Shown piece after piece: positions 16,837 to 24,619 of a DNA stretch of 41,083 bases. The position numbers were made by a program, and so were the translations under genes. The notes beneath the pieces are model-generated. The model was not told the origin of the DNA, searched no databases, and saw only the letters and a program-made list of their open reading frames with translations. Location of the stretch: NCBI GenBank assembly GCA_900548905.1, contig URMK01000063.1:1-41083 (forward strand), written 5' to 3'. This DNA is from an uncultured Lachnospiraceae bacterium. Its GTDB lineage: Bacteria > Bacillota > Clostridia > Lachnospirales > Lachnospiraceae. The first letter of the stretch is position 1, and each line of letters begins with the position of its first letter.

Positions 16837-18384
16837 ATGCTTAGTTATGTAATAGCAGTAGCGGTTACTTTGGTGATTTCTATCCCGGTTACGTTTGCAG
16901 TAACTTCTGCATATAGGAAGAAAGAAACTGAAACCAAAATCGGCAACGCCGAAGACAAGGCAAGAGAGATTATCGATGATGCGGTAAAGACCGCAGAATC
17001 CAAAAAGCGGGAAGGACTGCTGGAAGTGAAGGAAGAATCCATTCGTGCCAAAAACGAATTGGATAAGGAGATCAAGGAACGCAGAGCCGAGGTGCAGCGC
17101 TTTGAGAGAAGAGTGCAGCAGAAGGAAGAGAACGTGGACAAGAAGTCGGATGCCATCGAGAAGAAGGAATCCGTGCTGGCAGCCAGGGAAGAGGAATTAG
17201 GAAAGCAGAAGGAAGAGATCGCGAAGCTGAATGAGCAGAGAGTACAGGAACTGGAACGAATCTCAGGTTTGACCTCCGAACAGGCAAAAGATTACTTATT
17301 GAAAATTGTTGAAGATGAAGTGAAGCATGAATCGGCCGTGATGATCAAGGATATGGAGAGCAGGGCCAAAGAGGAAGCAGACAAAAAAGCCAGGGAATAT
17401 GTGGTTACAGCTATTCAGAGATGTGCGGCTGACCATGTGTCGGAGGCGACTATTTCCGTGGTACAGCTTCCTAATGATGAGATGAAGGGAAGAATTATCG
17501 GACGAGAGGGAAGGAATATCAGAACCCTTGAAACCTTAACCGGCGTGGATTTAATTATTGATGATACACCGGAAGCAGTAATTTTATCCTCTTTTGATCC
17601 AATCAGAAGGGAAGTGGCAAGAATTGCGCTTGAAAAGCTTATTGTTGACGGACGTATCCATCCGGCAAGAATTGAAGAAATGGTGGAGAAGGCGCAAAAA
17701 GAAGTAGAAGTTATGATTAAAGAGGAAGGGGAATCCGCGATACTGGAAGTTGGTGTTCATGGTGTTCATCCGGAACTCGTTAAATTACTGGGCAAATTAA
17801 AGTTCAGGACAAGTTATGGACAGAACGCGTTAAAGCATTCAATAGAGGTGGCTCAGCTGTCAGGACTTTTGGCATCAGAGCTTGGTTTAGATGTGAGAAT
17901 GGCCAAACGTGCCGGCTTACTGCATGATATTGGTAAAGCTGTGGATCACGAAATGGAAGGTTCCCATATTCAGCTTGGCGTGGAACTTTGTAAAAAGTAT
18001 AAGGAATCCGCAACGGTTATTAATGCAGTAGAATCCCATCATGGAGATGTGGAGCCTACTACATTGATTGCATGTATTGTCCAGGCGGCAGATACGATTT
18101 CTGCGGCAAGACCGGGTGCGAGAAGAGAAACCCTGGAAACTTATACAAGCAGATTAACTCAGTTAGAAGACATTGCAAACAATTTCAAAGGTGTGGACAA
18201 ATCTTTTGCTATTCAGGCAGGTAGAGAGATTCGCGTTATGGTAGTTCCTGAGCAGGTATCAGATGCGGACATGATACTGATGGCACGTGATATTTCCAAA
18301 GCGATTGAAGCGGAACTGGAATATCCCGGACAGATTAAAGTTAATGTTATCAGAGAAAGCCGTGTTTCTGATTACGCAAAATAG
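16837..18384 (+). CDS. rny: Ribonuclease Y
   Basis: RNase Y is the membrane-anchored endonuclease that starts mRNA decay in many Firmicutes. The 515-residue protein has an N-terminal transmembrane helix (residues 1-22), a charged coiled coil to about 190, a KH RNA-binding domain with KGRIIGREGRNIRTLE, and an HD phosphodiesterase domain with LLHDIGKAVDHE. The start is the ATG at 16837; a GTG at 16825 lies inside the GGAGG site and cannot be used with it. It has its own promoter and a strong terminator, so it is a single-gene unit. Confidence 0.97.
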   Translation: MLSYVIAVAVTLVISIPVTFAVTSAYRKKETETKIGNAEDKAREIIDDAVKTAESKKREGLLEVKEESIRAKNELDKEIKERRAEVQRFERRVQQKEENVDKKSDAIEKKESVLAAREEELGKQKEEIAKLNEQRVQELERISGLTSEQAKDYLLKIVEDEVKHESAVMIKDMESRAKEEADKKAREYVVTAIQRCAADHVSEATISVVQLPNDEMKGRIIGREGRNIRTLETLTGVDLIIDDTPEAVILSSFDPIRREVARIALEKLIVDGRIHPARIEEMVEKAQKEVEVMIKEEGESAILEVGVHGVHPELVKLLGKLKFRTSYGQNALKHSIEVAQLSGLLASELGLDVRMAKRAGLLHDIGKAVDHEMEGSHIQLGVELCKKYKESATVINAVESHHGDVEPTTLIACIVQAADTISAARPGARRETLETYTSRLTQLEDIANNFKGVDKSFAIQAGREIRVMVVPEQVSDADMILMARDISKAIEAELEYPGQIKVNVIRESRVSDYAK

Positions 18385-18391
18385 CAATTGT

Positions 18392-18423
18392 AAAAGCCTT
18401 GCAGGTGTTCCTGCAAGGCTTTT
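18392..18423 (+). terminator. Terminator after rny
   Basis: A perfect 14-base stem, AAAAGCCTTGCAGG (18392-18405) with its complement at 18410-18423, a TGTT loop and a T-rich end. Confidence 0.92.
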
Positions 18424-18450
18424 AAATATTGAGGATAGGAGTATAGAGAA

Positions 18451-18990
18451 ATGGCGGATGAATTTAAACGTTTGGACAGGGAACTGGTGTATAAAGGTTC
18501 TATTATTGATTTTTACAAGGATACCGTGCAGGTACCCAACGGCAGAGTAGTCAAATGGGATTTTATCAAGCATCAGGGGGCGGCGGCGGTTGTCCCGGTG
18601 ACAGAGGATGGAAAGCTACTGCTGGTGAGACAGTATCGGAATGCCCTTGACCGGTATACTCTGGAAATCCCGGCAGGGGGCCTGAACGGGCCGGATGAAC
18701 CCACAGGGGAAGCGGCGGCAAGGGAGCTGGAAGAAGAAACAGGCTATCGCGCGGGAAAGATACAGTGGCTGATTACAATCCGGACTACCGTAGCCTTTTG
18801 CAATGAGAAGATAGATATTTATGTGGCAACGGATTTAATCCCGGGAAGCCAGCATCTGGATGAAGATGAATCCATTGATGTGGAAGCTTATACGGTTGAT
18901 GAATTATGCGAAAAAATATTTTCGGGAGAAATCGAAGACTCAAAAACTATTTCTGCAATTATGAGTTACCGTGCCAAATACAGGAAGTAG
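18451..18990 (+). CDS. nudF: Nudix hydrolase (ADP-ribose pyrophosphatase type)
   Basis: The 179-residue protein has a complete Nudix box at residues 77-99 (G-x5-E-x7-RELEEETGY), which binds Mg and cleaves nucleoside diphosphate derivatives. The N-terminal strand arrangement (LVYKGSIIDFYKDTVQVPNG) and VVPVTEDGKLLLVRQYR are typical of ADP-ribose pyrophosphatases. Substrate specificity is inferred. TAGGAG lies 8 bases before ATG. It precedes spoIIM and xerD, an arrangement also known near nudF in Bacillus. Confidence 0.88.
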   Translation: MADEFKRLDRELVYKGSIIDFYKDTVQVPNGRVVKWDFIKHQGAAAVVPVTEDGKLLLVRQYRNALDRYTLEIPAGGLNGPDEPTGEAAARELEEETGYRAGKIQWLITIRTTVAFCNEKIDIYVATDLIPGSQHLDEDESIDVEAYTVDELCEKIFSGEIEDSKTISAIMSYRAKYRK

Positions 18991-19003
18991 CACTTGAGCC
19001 CTT

Positions 19004-19033
19004 GTAACGGTTCAGGCTTGTCTGAACTGTTAC
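19004..19033. repeat. Dispersed palindromic repeat, copy 1
   Basis: GTAACGGTTCAG, a 6-base loop, then CTGAACTGTTAC: near-perfect symmetry with one G-T position. A second 30-base copy with the same left arm is at 36424-36453. Confidence 0.7.
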
Positions 19034-19103
19034 GGCCCCTTTGCATGCATGTGCGCCCGATACGGTGCATATATTGAAAAAAGCAGGCAAAAGGGGTTTT
19101 TGT

Positions 19104-19712
19104 ATGGAAAGAGGCGGTTTGGCCGAGACAAAATTGAATGGACGTATCCTGGCTCTCTTTATAGCCGGTTTTTTAGCAGGACTTGCTCTTATTTATGTGG
19201 GGCAGGAAAGCCTTGTGGGAAACGCGGATTTTCTGGACAGCTTCAGTGTAGGACGTATGGGAGTACTGGATATAGATAAGTCCATGTTGTTTTTTTACAG
19301 TATGAAAGAACGGTTTTCACCGGCAGTACTGCTGATCGCCCTTACCCTTGCGGGAGTGGGAAGCATTGCGGTAAGTGTGTACCTGATCTGGGCCGGATTC
19401 TGTGCGGGTACCATCCTGTCCGTTCTGTCAATACGATATGGGATACGGGGTATTCTCATTTTTACAGGAGGGATTTTCCCGCAGATACTGCTTCTGGCTC
19501 CGGCTTACCTTCTTCTGTTCCGGTGGTGCCAGGGGTTCCAGGAACGTATGCGAACTGCCCGCTATCCGGGGACCGCAGCAGGGAAGCATGGAGGCTTGTC
19601 AGCCGTACGCGCGGGGACTCTTATTTTTATTTTAGGAATGCTTCTTACAGGGTGTCTGGTGGAAAGCTATGTTAATCCTATTTTTCTTCAAAAAATTTTT
19701 CACTTTTTTTAA
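19104..19712 (+). CDS. spoIIM: Stage II sporulation protein M family
   Basis: A 202-residue membrane protein with about five hydrophobic segments, including RILALFIAGFLAGLALIYVG near the N-terminus and an internal SVYLIWAGFCAGTILS/GGIFPQILLLAPAYLLL region. In B. subtilis SpoIIM is part of the DMP complex (SpoIID, SpoIIM, SpoIIP) that remodels peptidoglycan during engulfment. The start at 19104 (MERGG) has AAGGGG upstream; a longer reading from 19041 has no ribosome site. It lies directly before xerD, the same order as in Bacillus, which supports the call. Confidence 0.82.
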   Translation: MERGGLAETKLNGRILALFIAGFLAGLALIYVGQESLVGNADFLDSFSVGRMGVLDIDKSMLFFYSMKERFSPAVLLIALTLAGVGSIAVSVYLIWAGFCAGTILSVLSIRYGIRGILIFTGGIFPQILLLAPAYLLLFRWCQGFQERMRTARYPGTAAGKHGGLSAVRAGTLIFILGMLLTGCLVESYVNPIFLQKIFHFF

Positions 19713-19815
19713 GAAGGACTTACCATATATTGTGATGACAAAATAACGATTGCCGATATCTGGTGCCTAAGGCAAATTGAACAGGAAAATCCCGTAAAAT
19801 CAGGGAAAATGCGCA

Positions 19816-19844
19816 TTGCTTTTCTTCGAAAAACTGATTATAAT
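19816..19844 (+). promoter_or_regulatory. SigA-type xerD promoter
   Basis: TTGCTT (19816-19821), a 17-base spacer and a perfect TATAAT (19839-19844). It makes the start codon at 19900 the right one. Confidence 0.75.
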
Positions 19845-19899
19845 ATTTTTTACATATGGTTTTGGTTTACATAAACATTTTTCGGGAAGGCAATGGGGC

Positions 19900-20784
19900 A
19901 TGGAAAACGAGATAAGGGATTTTATATCATATCTGCATGAGGAGAAAAAAACTTCAGTTAATACAGAGCTGTCTTATAAGCGGGATCTGCAGAAGCTGCA
20001 GGCATTTCTCCGGAACCAGGGAATTGAGGAGACCGGCAGAATAACGGAAACTTCCCTGAATTCCTATGTGTTATATCTGGAAAAGAACCAGTTTGCACCG
20101 GCTACCGTATCCCGCCACATTGCGGCCGTAAAGGCTTTTTTTCATTTTATGCTCAAAAAAGGGATGATTTCTGAGGATATGTCGGAGCATTTGAAGGCTC
20201 CCAGGATAGAGAAAAAGGCGCCGGAAGTGCTGACGGTGGAGGAGGCTGTCCGGCTGCTGGAGCAGCCCGGTAATAATTCCCCGAAGGATATCCGGGATAA
20301 GGCCATGCTGGAGCTGCTGTATGCTACAGGAATCCGTGTTTCGGAATTGATTTCCCTGCGCAGCTCGGATCTGAATCTGCGTCTGGGATATATTATCTGC
20401 AGGGATGGTGCGAGGGAAAGGGCAGTGCCTTTTGGAAACAAGGCAAAAGAGGCGCTTACTTTTTATCTGAAGGACGCCAGGGAACAGCTGACGAAAGGGT
20501 CCGGTGTCGATACCCTTTTTGTAAATTGTTCGGGAAAGCCCATGAGCCGCCAGGGTTTTTGGAAGCTCATTAAGATATATGCACAGAAGGCAGGAATTGA
20601 AGCGGATATTACACCACATACTCTCCGCCATTCCTTTGCGGCCCATCTGGTGGAAAACGGTGCGGATTTACACAGTGTCCAGGAAATGATGGGGCATTCT
20701 GATATTTCTTCCACGCAGGTGTATGCCGGCCGTAATGGCGTGCAGTTGAGAACCGTATATCAAAGGACACATCCAAGAAGATAG
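19900..20784 (+). CDS. xerD: Tyrosine recombinase XerD
   Basis: XerD resolves chromosome dimers at dif sites together with a partner recombinase. The 294-residue protein has the N-terminal SAM-like core-binding domain (1-90) and a catalytic domain with R146, H240-x2-R243, H266 and Tyr 275. The beta-hairpin Lys usual in the GKGNKER motif is not present: the equivalent stretch reads CRDGARER (167-174), with Asp at the expected Lys. The C-terminus YQRTHPRR fits XerD. GGGAAGG (19884-19890) supports the start. The position after spoIIM supports XerD rather than an element integrase. Confidence 0.88.
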   Translation: MENEIRDFISYLHEEKKTSVNTELSYKRDLQKLQAFLRNQGIEETGRITETSLNSYVLYLEKNQFAPATVSRHIAAVKAFFHFMLKKGMISEDMSEHLKAPRIEKKAPEVLTVEEAVRLLEQPGNNSPKDIRDKAMLELLYATGIRVSELISLRSSDLNLRLGYIICRDGARERAVPFGNKAKEALTFYLKDAREQLTKGSGVDTLFVNCSGKPMSRQGFWKLIKIYAQKAGIEADITPHTLRHSFAAHLVENGADLHSVQEMMGHSDISSTQVYAGRNGVQLRTVYQRTHPRR

Positions 20785-20891
20785 GTTCCTTAACAGAGAG
20801 AAGGCCCCTCCCTGTTTTTCTTAACGCTAAGAAAGTGTTAAATATTAAAGCGGCCCCACTTTTTTTCTGTTTTTATAATGTGAAAATATGT

Positions 20892-20897
20892 TATAAT
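20892..20897 (+). promoter_or_regulatory. Putative -10 before the DUF1538 gene
   Basis: Perfect TATAAT at 20892-20897; another TATAAT is at 20874-20879. Neither has a good -35. A small AAGATA/TATCTT palindrome follows at 20903-20918. Confidence 0.4.
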
Positions 20898-20937
20898 CAT
20901 AGAAGATAAGCATATCTTGTATATCTGGTAACCTCAA

Positions 20938-22527
20938 ATGAAGTTGGCTTCTCGGCCAATGACAAAGCAGAAAGGCAGAGTATATTTGAAGTTTTTTCGT
21001 AAAATCCTCCATGAAAAGTTAAAAGAAACAGTTAAAGCCGTAATACCTGTAATCGTGATTGTATTACTCTTATGTTTTACAATTGCACCGGTGTCTCCGG
21101 GAATTTTAATGGCTTTCCTTGTCGGGGCGGTGCTGCTCATTGCGGGGATGGTCTTTTTCACCATGGGCGTGGATATGGCTATGACGCCGATGGGAGAACG
21201 GGTGGGAACCTGTATGACACAGTCGAAAAAGCTGTGGATCATTGTACCTATGAGTTTTATTCTTGGTTTTATTATTACCATATCCGAACCGGATCTCCAG
21301 GTTCTGGCGGAACAGGTGCCTTCCATCCCCAATGCAATATTGATTCTGTCGGTGGCCTGCGGTGTGGGAGTATTCCTGATAGTGGCATTGCTGCGTATGC
21401 TTTTTAGCATAGCGCTTCCCCCGCTGCTGGTATTTTTCTATGGCCTGATATTTATTCTTACGTTCTTTGTTCCCAAGGATTTTCTGGCCGTAGCGTTTGA
21501 TTCCGGCGGTGTTACGACAGGGCCTATGACGGTTCCCTTTATCATGGCTATGGGTATCGGTATTTCCTCTATCCGAAGTGACCGGCATGCTTCGGACGAC
21601 AGCTTCGGCCTGGTGGCCCTCTGTTCCATCGGTCCAATAATGGCGGTGATGCTGCTGGGGATGATTTACCGTCCTTCGGGCGGGGATTATGTACCTGTGG
21701 AAATTCCGGAAATAGCCGATTCCGTGGAATTGTGGAAGTATTTCCAGGGTGGTTTTCCTGATTACCTGAAAGAAATGGCACTTTCCCTTTTGCCGATAGT
21801 CCTGTTCTTTTTCCTGTTTCAGCTCATATTTAAACTGGTGCCGGGAAAAAGCCTGATTAAAATAGGGGTCGGTCTCGTTTATACATATGTGGGGCTTGTG
21901 TTGTTCCTGACCGGGGTGAATGTGGGTTTTATGCCTGCAGGGAATTATCTGGGCCAGGTAATCGCAGGGCTTCCCTACCGTTGGATCATTGTCCCCATAG
22001 GCATGCTTATCGGTTATTTCGTTGTCCGGGCGGAACCTGCGGTTTTTGTCCTTACCAAACAGGTGGAGGAAATAACGGACGGGGCCATTTCTTCGGGGGC
22101 CATGGGGCTGAGCCTGTCCGTAGGTGTCTCCATTTCCCTGGGACTGGCTATGATCCGGGTCCTTACCGGAATTTCTATTCTTTGGTTTATTGTTCCCGGC
22201 TATTTTATAGCGCTGGGCCTGTCCTTCTTTGTCCCCAAAATATTCACGGCGATTGCCTTTGACTCCGGCGGCGTTGCTTCCGGCCCGATGACAGCCACCT
22301 TTCTTCTGCCTTTTGCGATGGGAGCATGTCTGGCGGTGGGAGGAGATATTATCGCGGATGCTTTTGGCGTAGTGGCCATGGTAGCCATGACTCCTCTTAT
22401 AACGATACAGATACTGGGGCTGGTTTTCCAATTGCGGGCAAGGAAAGCGGAAAGCGAGGAAGCGCAGCTTGCCTCCGTACCTGCAGAAGAGGCGGCATGG
22501 GGCGATTATGATATCATCGATTTGTAG
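20938..22527 (+). CDS. DUF1538 membrane protein (tandem duplicated)
   Basis: A 529-residue polytopic membrane protein, made of two homologous halves. Each half contains the signature FDSGGV-[TA]-[TS]-GPMT (AVAFDSGGVTTGPMT and AIAFDSGGVASGPMT) and a preceding [SA]EP segment followed by LxxQV (SEPDLQVLAEQV, AEPAVFVLTKQV). This is the DUF1538 family, thought to be transporters with no experimentally assigned substrate that I know of. No Shine-Dalgarno precedes ATG 20938; a TTG at 20986 with AAAGGCAG upstream is a plausible alternative. The partner gene downstream encodes a P-II-like protein. Confidence 0.88.
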   Translation: MKLASRPMTKQKGRVYLKFFRKILHEKLKETVKAVIPVIVIVLLLCFTIAPVSPGILMAFLVGAVLLIAGMVFFTMGVDMAMTPMGERVGTCMTQSKKLWIIVPMSFILGFIITISEPDLQVLAEQVPSIPNAILILSVACGVGVFLIVALLRMLFSIALPPLLVFFYGLIFILTFFVPKDFLAVAFDSGGVTTGPMTVPFIMAMGIGISSIRSDRHASDDSFGLVALCSIGPIMAVMLLGMIYRPSGGDYVPVEIPEIADSVELWKYFQGGFPDYLKEMALSLLPIVLFFFLFQLIFKLVPGKSLIKIGVGLVYTYVGLVLFLTGVNVGFMPAGNYLGQVIAGLPYRWIIVPIGMLIGYFVVRAEPAVFVLTKQVEEITDGAISSGAMGLSLSVGVSISLGLAMIRVLTGISILWFIVPGYFIALGLSFFVPKIFTAIAFDSGGVASGPMTATFLLPFAMGACLAVGGDIIADAFGVVAMVAMTPLITIQILGLVFQLRARKAESEEAQLASVPAEEAAWGDYDIIDL

Positions 22528-22538
22528 GAGAAACGTAT

Positions 22539-23225
22539 ATGAGCAGAATCTATTGGATGGTGACTATCACCGGACGTGACCAGGGAGAACGGTTCTCTTC
22601 CATGCATAAGTCGGAGAAGCTTCCCGTCATTTTGGTCACATTGGGAAAAGGAACGGCCAGCAGCGAGGTATTGGATTATCTGGGGCTGGAAGAAAGCGAT
22701 AAAATTGTCCTTTTTACCGCGGTTACCGGGGAAGTCTGGAAACAGGTAAAAAAAGGAATGGAGACAAAGCTGAATATTGATGTGCCCGGCACGGGTATTT
22801 CTTTTATTGTACCTGTAAGCAGCATGGGAGGAAAGAAGACGCTCCAGTTTCTTTTGGCGGGACAGGAGTTTGAAAAAGAGGAGGAAACGGTATTGAAGGA
22901 AACGGAATATGAACTTATTATTGTGGTTTCCAATTTCGGATATACAAACATGGTCATGGATGCGGCCAGGGAGGCCGGGGCAGGCGGCGGAACCGTCATA
23001 CATGCCAAAGGCACCGGGATGGAGAAAGCGGAGAAATTTCTGGGCGTTTCCCTTGCTGCGGAAAAAGAAATTATATTTATCGTGGCGAGGACGGAGAAAA
23101 AGAAAGAGATCATGAAAGCGGTGATGGAAAATGCCGGCATGGAAAGTAAGGCGAAGTCTATTGTGTTTTCCCTGCCGGTGGCGGATACGGCGGGGCTGCG
23201 TATATCCGAAGACTGGGAAGGATAG
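22539..23225 (+). CDS. P-II-like regulator paired with DUF1538
   Basis: A 228-residue cytosolic protein that appears to hold two ferredoxin-like P-II folds in tandem. The second shows the P-II pattern YELIIVVSNFGYTNMVMDAAREAGAGGGTVIHAKGTG in pieces, then EKEIIFIVARTEKKKEIM. The T-loop Tyr that GlnB uses for uridylylation is not seen. P-II proteins sense nucleotides and 2-oxoglutarate and gate transporters such as AmtB; by analogy this one may gate the DUF1538 protein (inference). TAGGAGA precedes ATG; 11 bases separate it from the upstream gene. Confidence 0.8.
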   Translation: MSRIYWMVTITGRDQGERFSSMHKSEKLPVILVTLGKGTASSEVLDYLGLEESDKIVLFTAVTGEVWKQVKKGMETKLNIDVPGTGISFIVPVSSMGGKKTLQFLLAGQEFEKEEETVLKETEYELIIVVSNFGYTNMVMDAAREAGAGGGTVIHAKGTGMEKAEKFLGVSLAAEKEIIFIVARTEKKKEIMKAVMENAGMESKAKSIVFSLPVADTAGLRISEDWEG

Positions 23226-23240
23226 ATGAATAGAAGGACT

Positions 23241-23279
23241 AAAAAATGTCTGCCGGCGAAAACCGGCAGACATTTTTTT
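23241..23279. terminator. Bidirectional terminator
   Basis: AAATGTCTGCCGG (23243-23255) pairs with its complement at 23263-23275, with A and T runs on both flanks. It closes the DUF1538 operon (+) and the DAHP synthase gene (-). Confidence 0.9.
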
Positions 23280-23359
23280 ACGGGGCATAAGACCGGCCCG
23301 GGGAGAGAAGCAGCCTTTGCTGCGCATGGGGATAACCCGCAAAGCGTGGTAACCGTTGT

Positions 23360-24388
23360 TTACTCATATTCTGCAATATCGTAAATAAGCTTCTCCGAAT
23401 CTTCCCAGGAAAGACAGGGATCCGTAATGGATTTACCGTAGACGCCGCCGCCTACTTTCTGGCAGCCTTCTTCAATATAGCTTTCCACCATAACACCTTT
23501 GACAAGGGAATGGATGTCCTTATTCAGCTTGCGGCTGTGCATGACTTCCTTGACAATACGGATCTGCTGGTCATGCTTTTTATCGGAATTGCTGTGGTTG
23601 GCATCAATGATACAGGCCGGGTTTTTCAGATCCCTTTCGTTATAAAGATTGAGAAGAGTGTTTAAATCTTCATAATGATAATTGGGAATATTTCGTCCAT
23701 GCTTGTTGGTGGCTCCGCGAAGCACGGTATGGGCCAGCTCATTTCCGGTGGTGTTGACTTCCCATCCGCGGTAGATGAAGGAGTGGGCATGCTGGGCGGC
23801 GTGTACGGAGTTCAGCATAACAGAGAAATCCCCGCTGGTGGGATTTTTCATGCCTGCGGGAACATCAAAGCCGCTGACGGTGAGGCGGTGCTGTTGATCC
23901 TCAACGGATCGTGCACCGATAGCAACATAAGAAAGAATGTCGGACAGGTAGCGCCAGTTTTCCGGATAAAGCATTTCATCCGCCGCTGTGAGGCCGGATT
24001 CTTCGATAGCCCGGATGTGCATTTTACGCATAGCTATCAGTCCCTGAAGGAAATCCGGTTTCTTTTCCGGATCCGGCTGGTGAACGATGCCCTTATAGCC
24101 TTCCCCTGTGGTACGTGGTTTGTTTGTATAGATCCTCGGAATCAGAATCAGCTTGTCCTTAACGGCTTCATTCATACGGGCAAGCCTCGATATGTAGTCG
24201 CATACGGCATCTTCGTTATCGGCGGAGCAGGGGCCGATGATAACCAGGAACTTACTGCTTTTTCCGGTGATGACATCCCGGATCTCCTGATCTCTTTCTT
24301 TTTTCAGCCGGATAAGCTTTTCCGGCATGGGATATTCTTTCCTGATTTCATCCGGGGTGGGTAATTTTCTTATGAATTCGAAACTCAT
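23360..24388 (-). CDS. aroF: 3-deoxy-7-phosphoheptulonate synthase (DAHP synthase, type I)
   Basis: DAHP synthase condenses phosphoenolpyruvate and erythrose-4-phosphate, the first step of aromatic amino acid synthesis. The 342-residue protein shows the AroF/G/H-type motifs VIIGPCSADNEDA, PRIYTNKPRTTGEGYKG, ARSVEDQQHR, GMKNPTSGD and DANHSNSDKKHDQQ. The start is MSFEFIRKL at 24388, with AGGAG 10 bases upstream; an extension of the frame to 24586 crosses the promoter. Which aromatic amino acid inhibits it cannot be read. It stands alone, with a 108-base leader carrying a GCAGGCC/GGCCTGC hairpin. Confidence 0.96.
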   Translation of the reverse strand: MSFEFIRKLPTPDEIRKEYPMPEKLIRLKKERDQEIRDVITGKSSKFLVIIGPCSADNEDAVCDYISRLARMNEAVKDKLILIPRIYTNKPRTTGEGYKGIVHQPDPEKKPDFLQGLIAMRKMHIRAIEESGLTAADEMLYPENWRYLSDILSYVAIGARSVEDQQHRLTVSGFDVPAGMKNPTSGDFSVMLNSVHAAQHAHSFIYRGWEVNTTGNELAHTVLRGATNKHGRNIPNYHYEDLNTLLNLYNERDLKNPACIIDANHSNSDKKHDQQIRIVKEVMHSRKLNKDIHSLVKGVMVESYIEEGCQKVGGGVYGKSITDPCLSWEDSEKLIYDIAEYE

Positions 24389-24502
24389 GACGCATTTTCT
24401 CCTGTCTGTAAAATAGAAACCGAGCAGGCCGGAAACAGGCCTGCCGGGCAGCTTCCTGTAAGAACGGCCATTGCCGGAGGACCGGTGTGGCTGTTCGCGT
24501 AC

Positions 24503-24531
24503 ATTATAATATAGAAAAACGTAAAGTGCAA
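24503..24531 (-). promoter_or_regulatory. SigA-type promoter of the DAHP synthase gene
   Basis: On the minus strand TTGCAC (24531-24526), a 17-base spacer and a perfect TATAAT (24508-24503). Confidence 0.85.
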
Positions 24532-24551
24532 GTACCGGCGGCTTATAGGGG

Positions 24552-24611
24552 GCAGATAAAAAAAGTTGGTGCGGCAGGGGGATCATGGCGTCACCAACTT
24601 TTTTTATCTGC
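24552..24611. terminator. Long inverted-repeat terminator
   Basis: A perfect 20-base inverted repeat (24552-24571 and 24592-24611) with a 20-base loop and seven-base A/T runs within the arms. It ends the flippase transcript on the minus strand. Confidence 0.85.
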
Positions 24612-24619
24612 GCCCAGGC

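Noticed and set aside
21106..22431. 441-codon open frame on the minus strand
   Set aside because: It lies fully antisense to the DUF1538 gene, has biased, His/Gln/Arg-rich composition and no ribosome site. It is a shadow of the coding frame.
24385..24471. 28-codon leader frame whose stop overlaps the DAHP synthase ATG (ATGA)
   Set aside because: It has no ribosome site and only one aromatic residue (Phe), so it does not look like an attenuator peptide.
24389..24500. T-box or trp-type riboswitch before the DAHP synthase gene
   Set aside because: No T-box sequence and no terminator with a proper T run; only one G/C hairpin is present.
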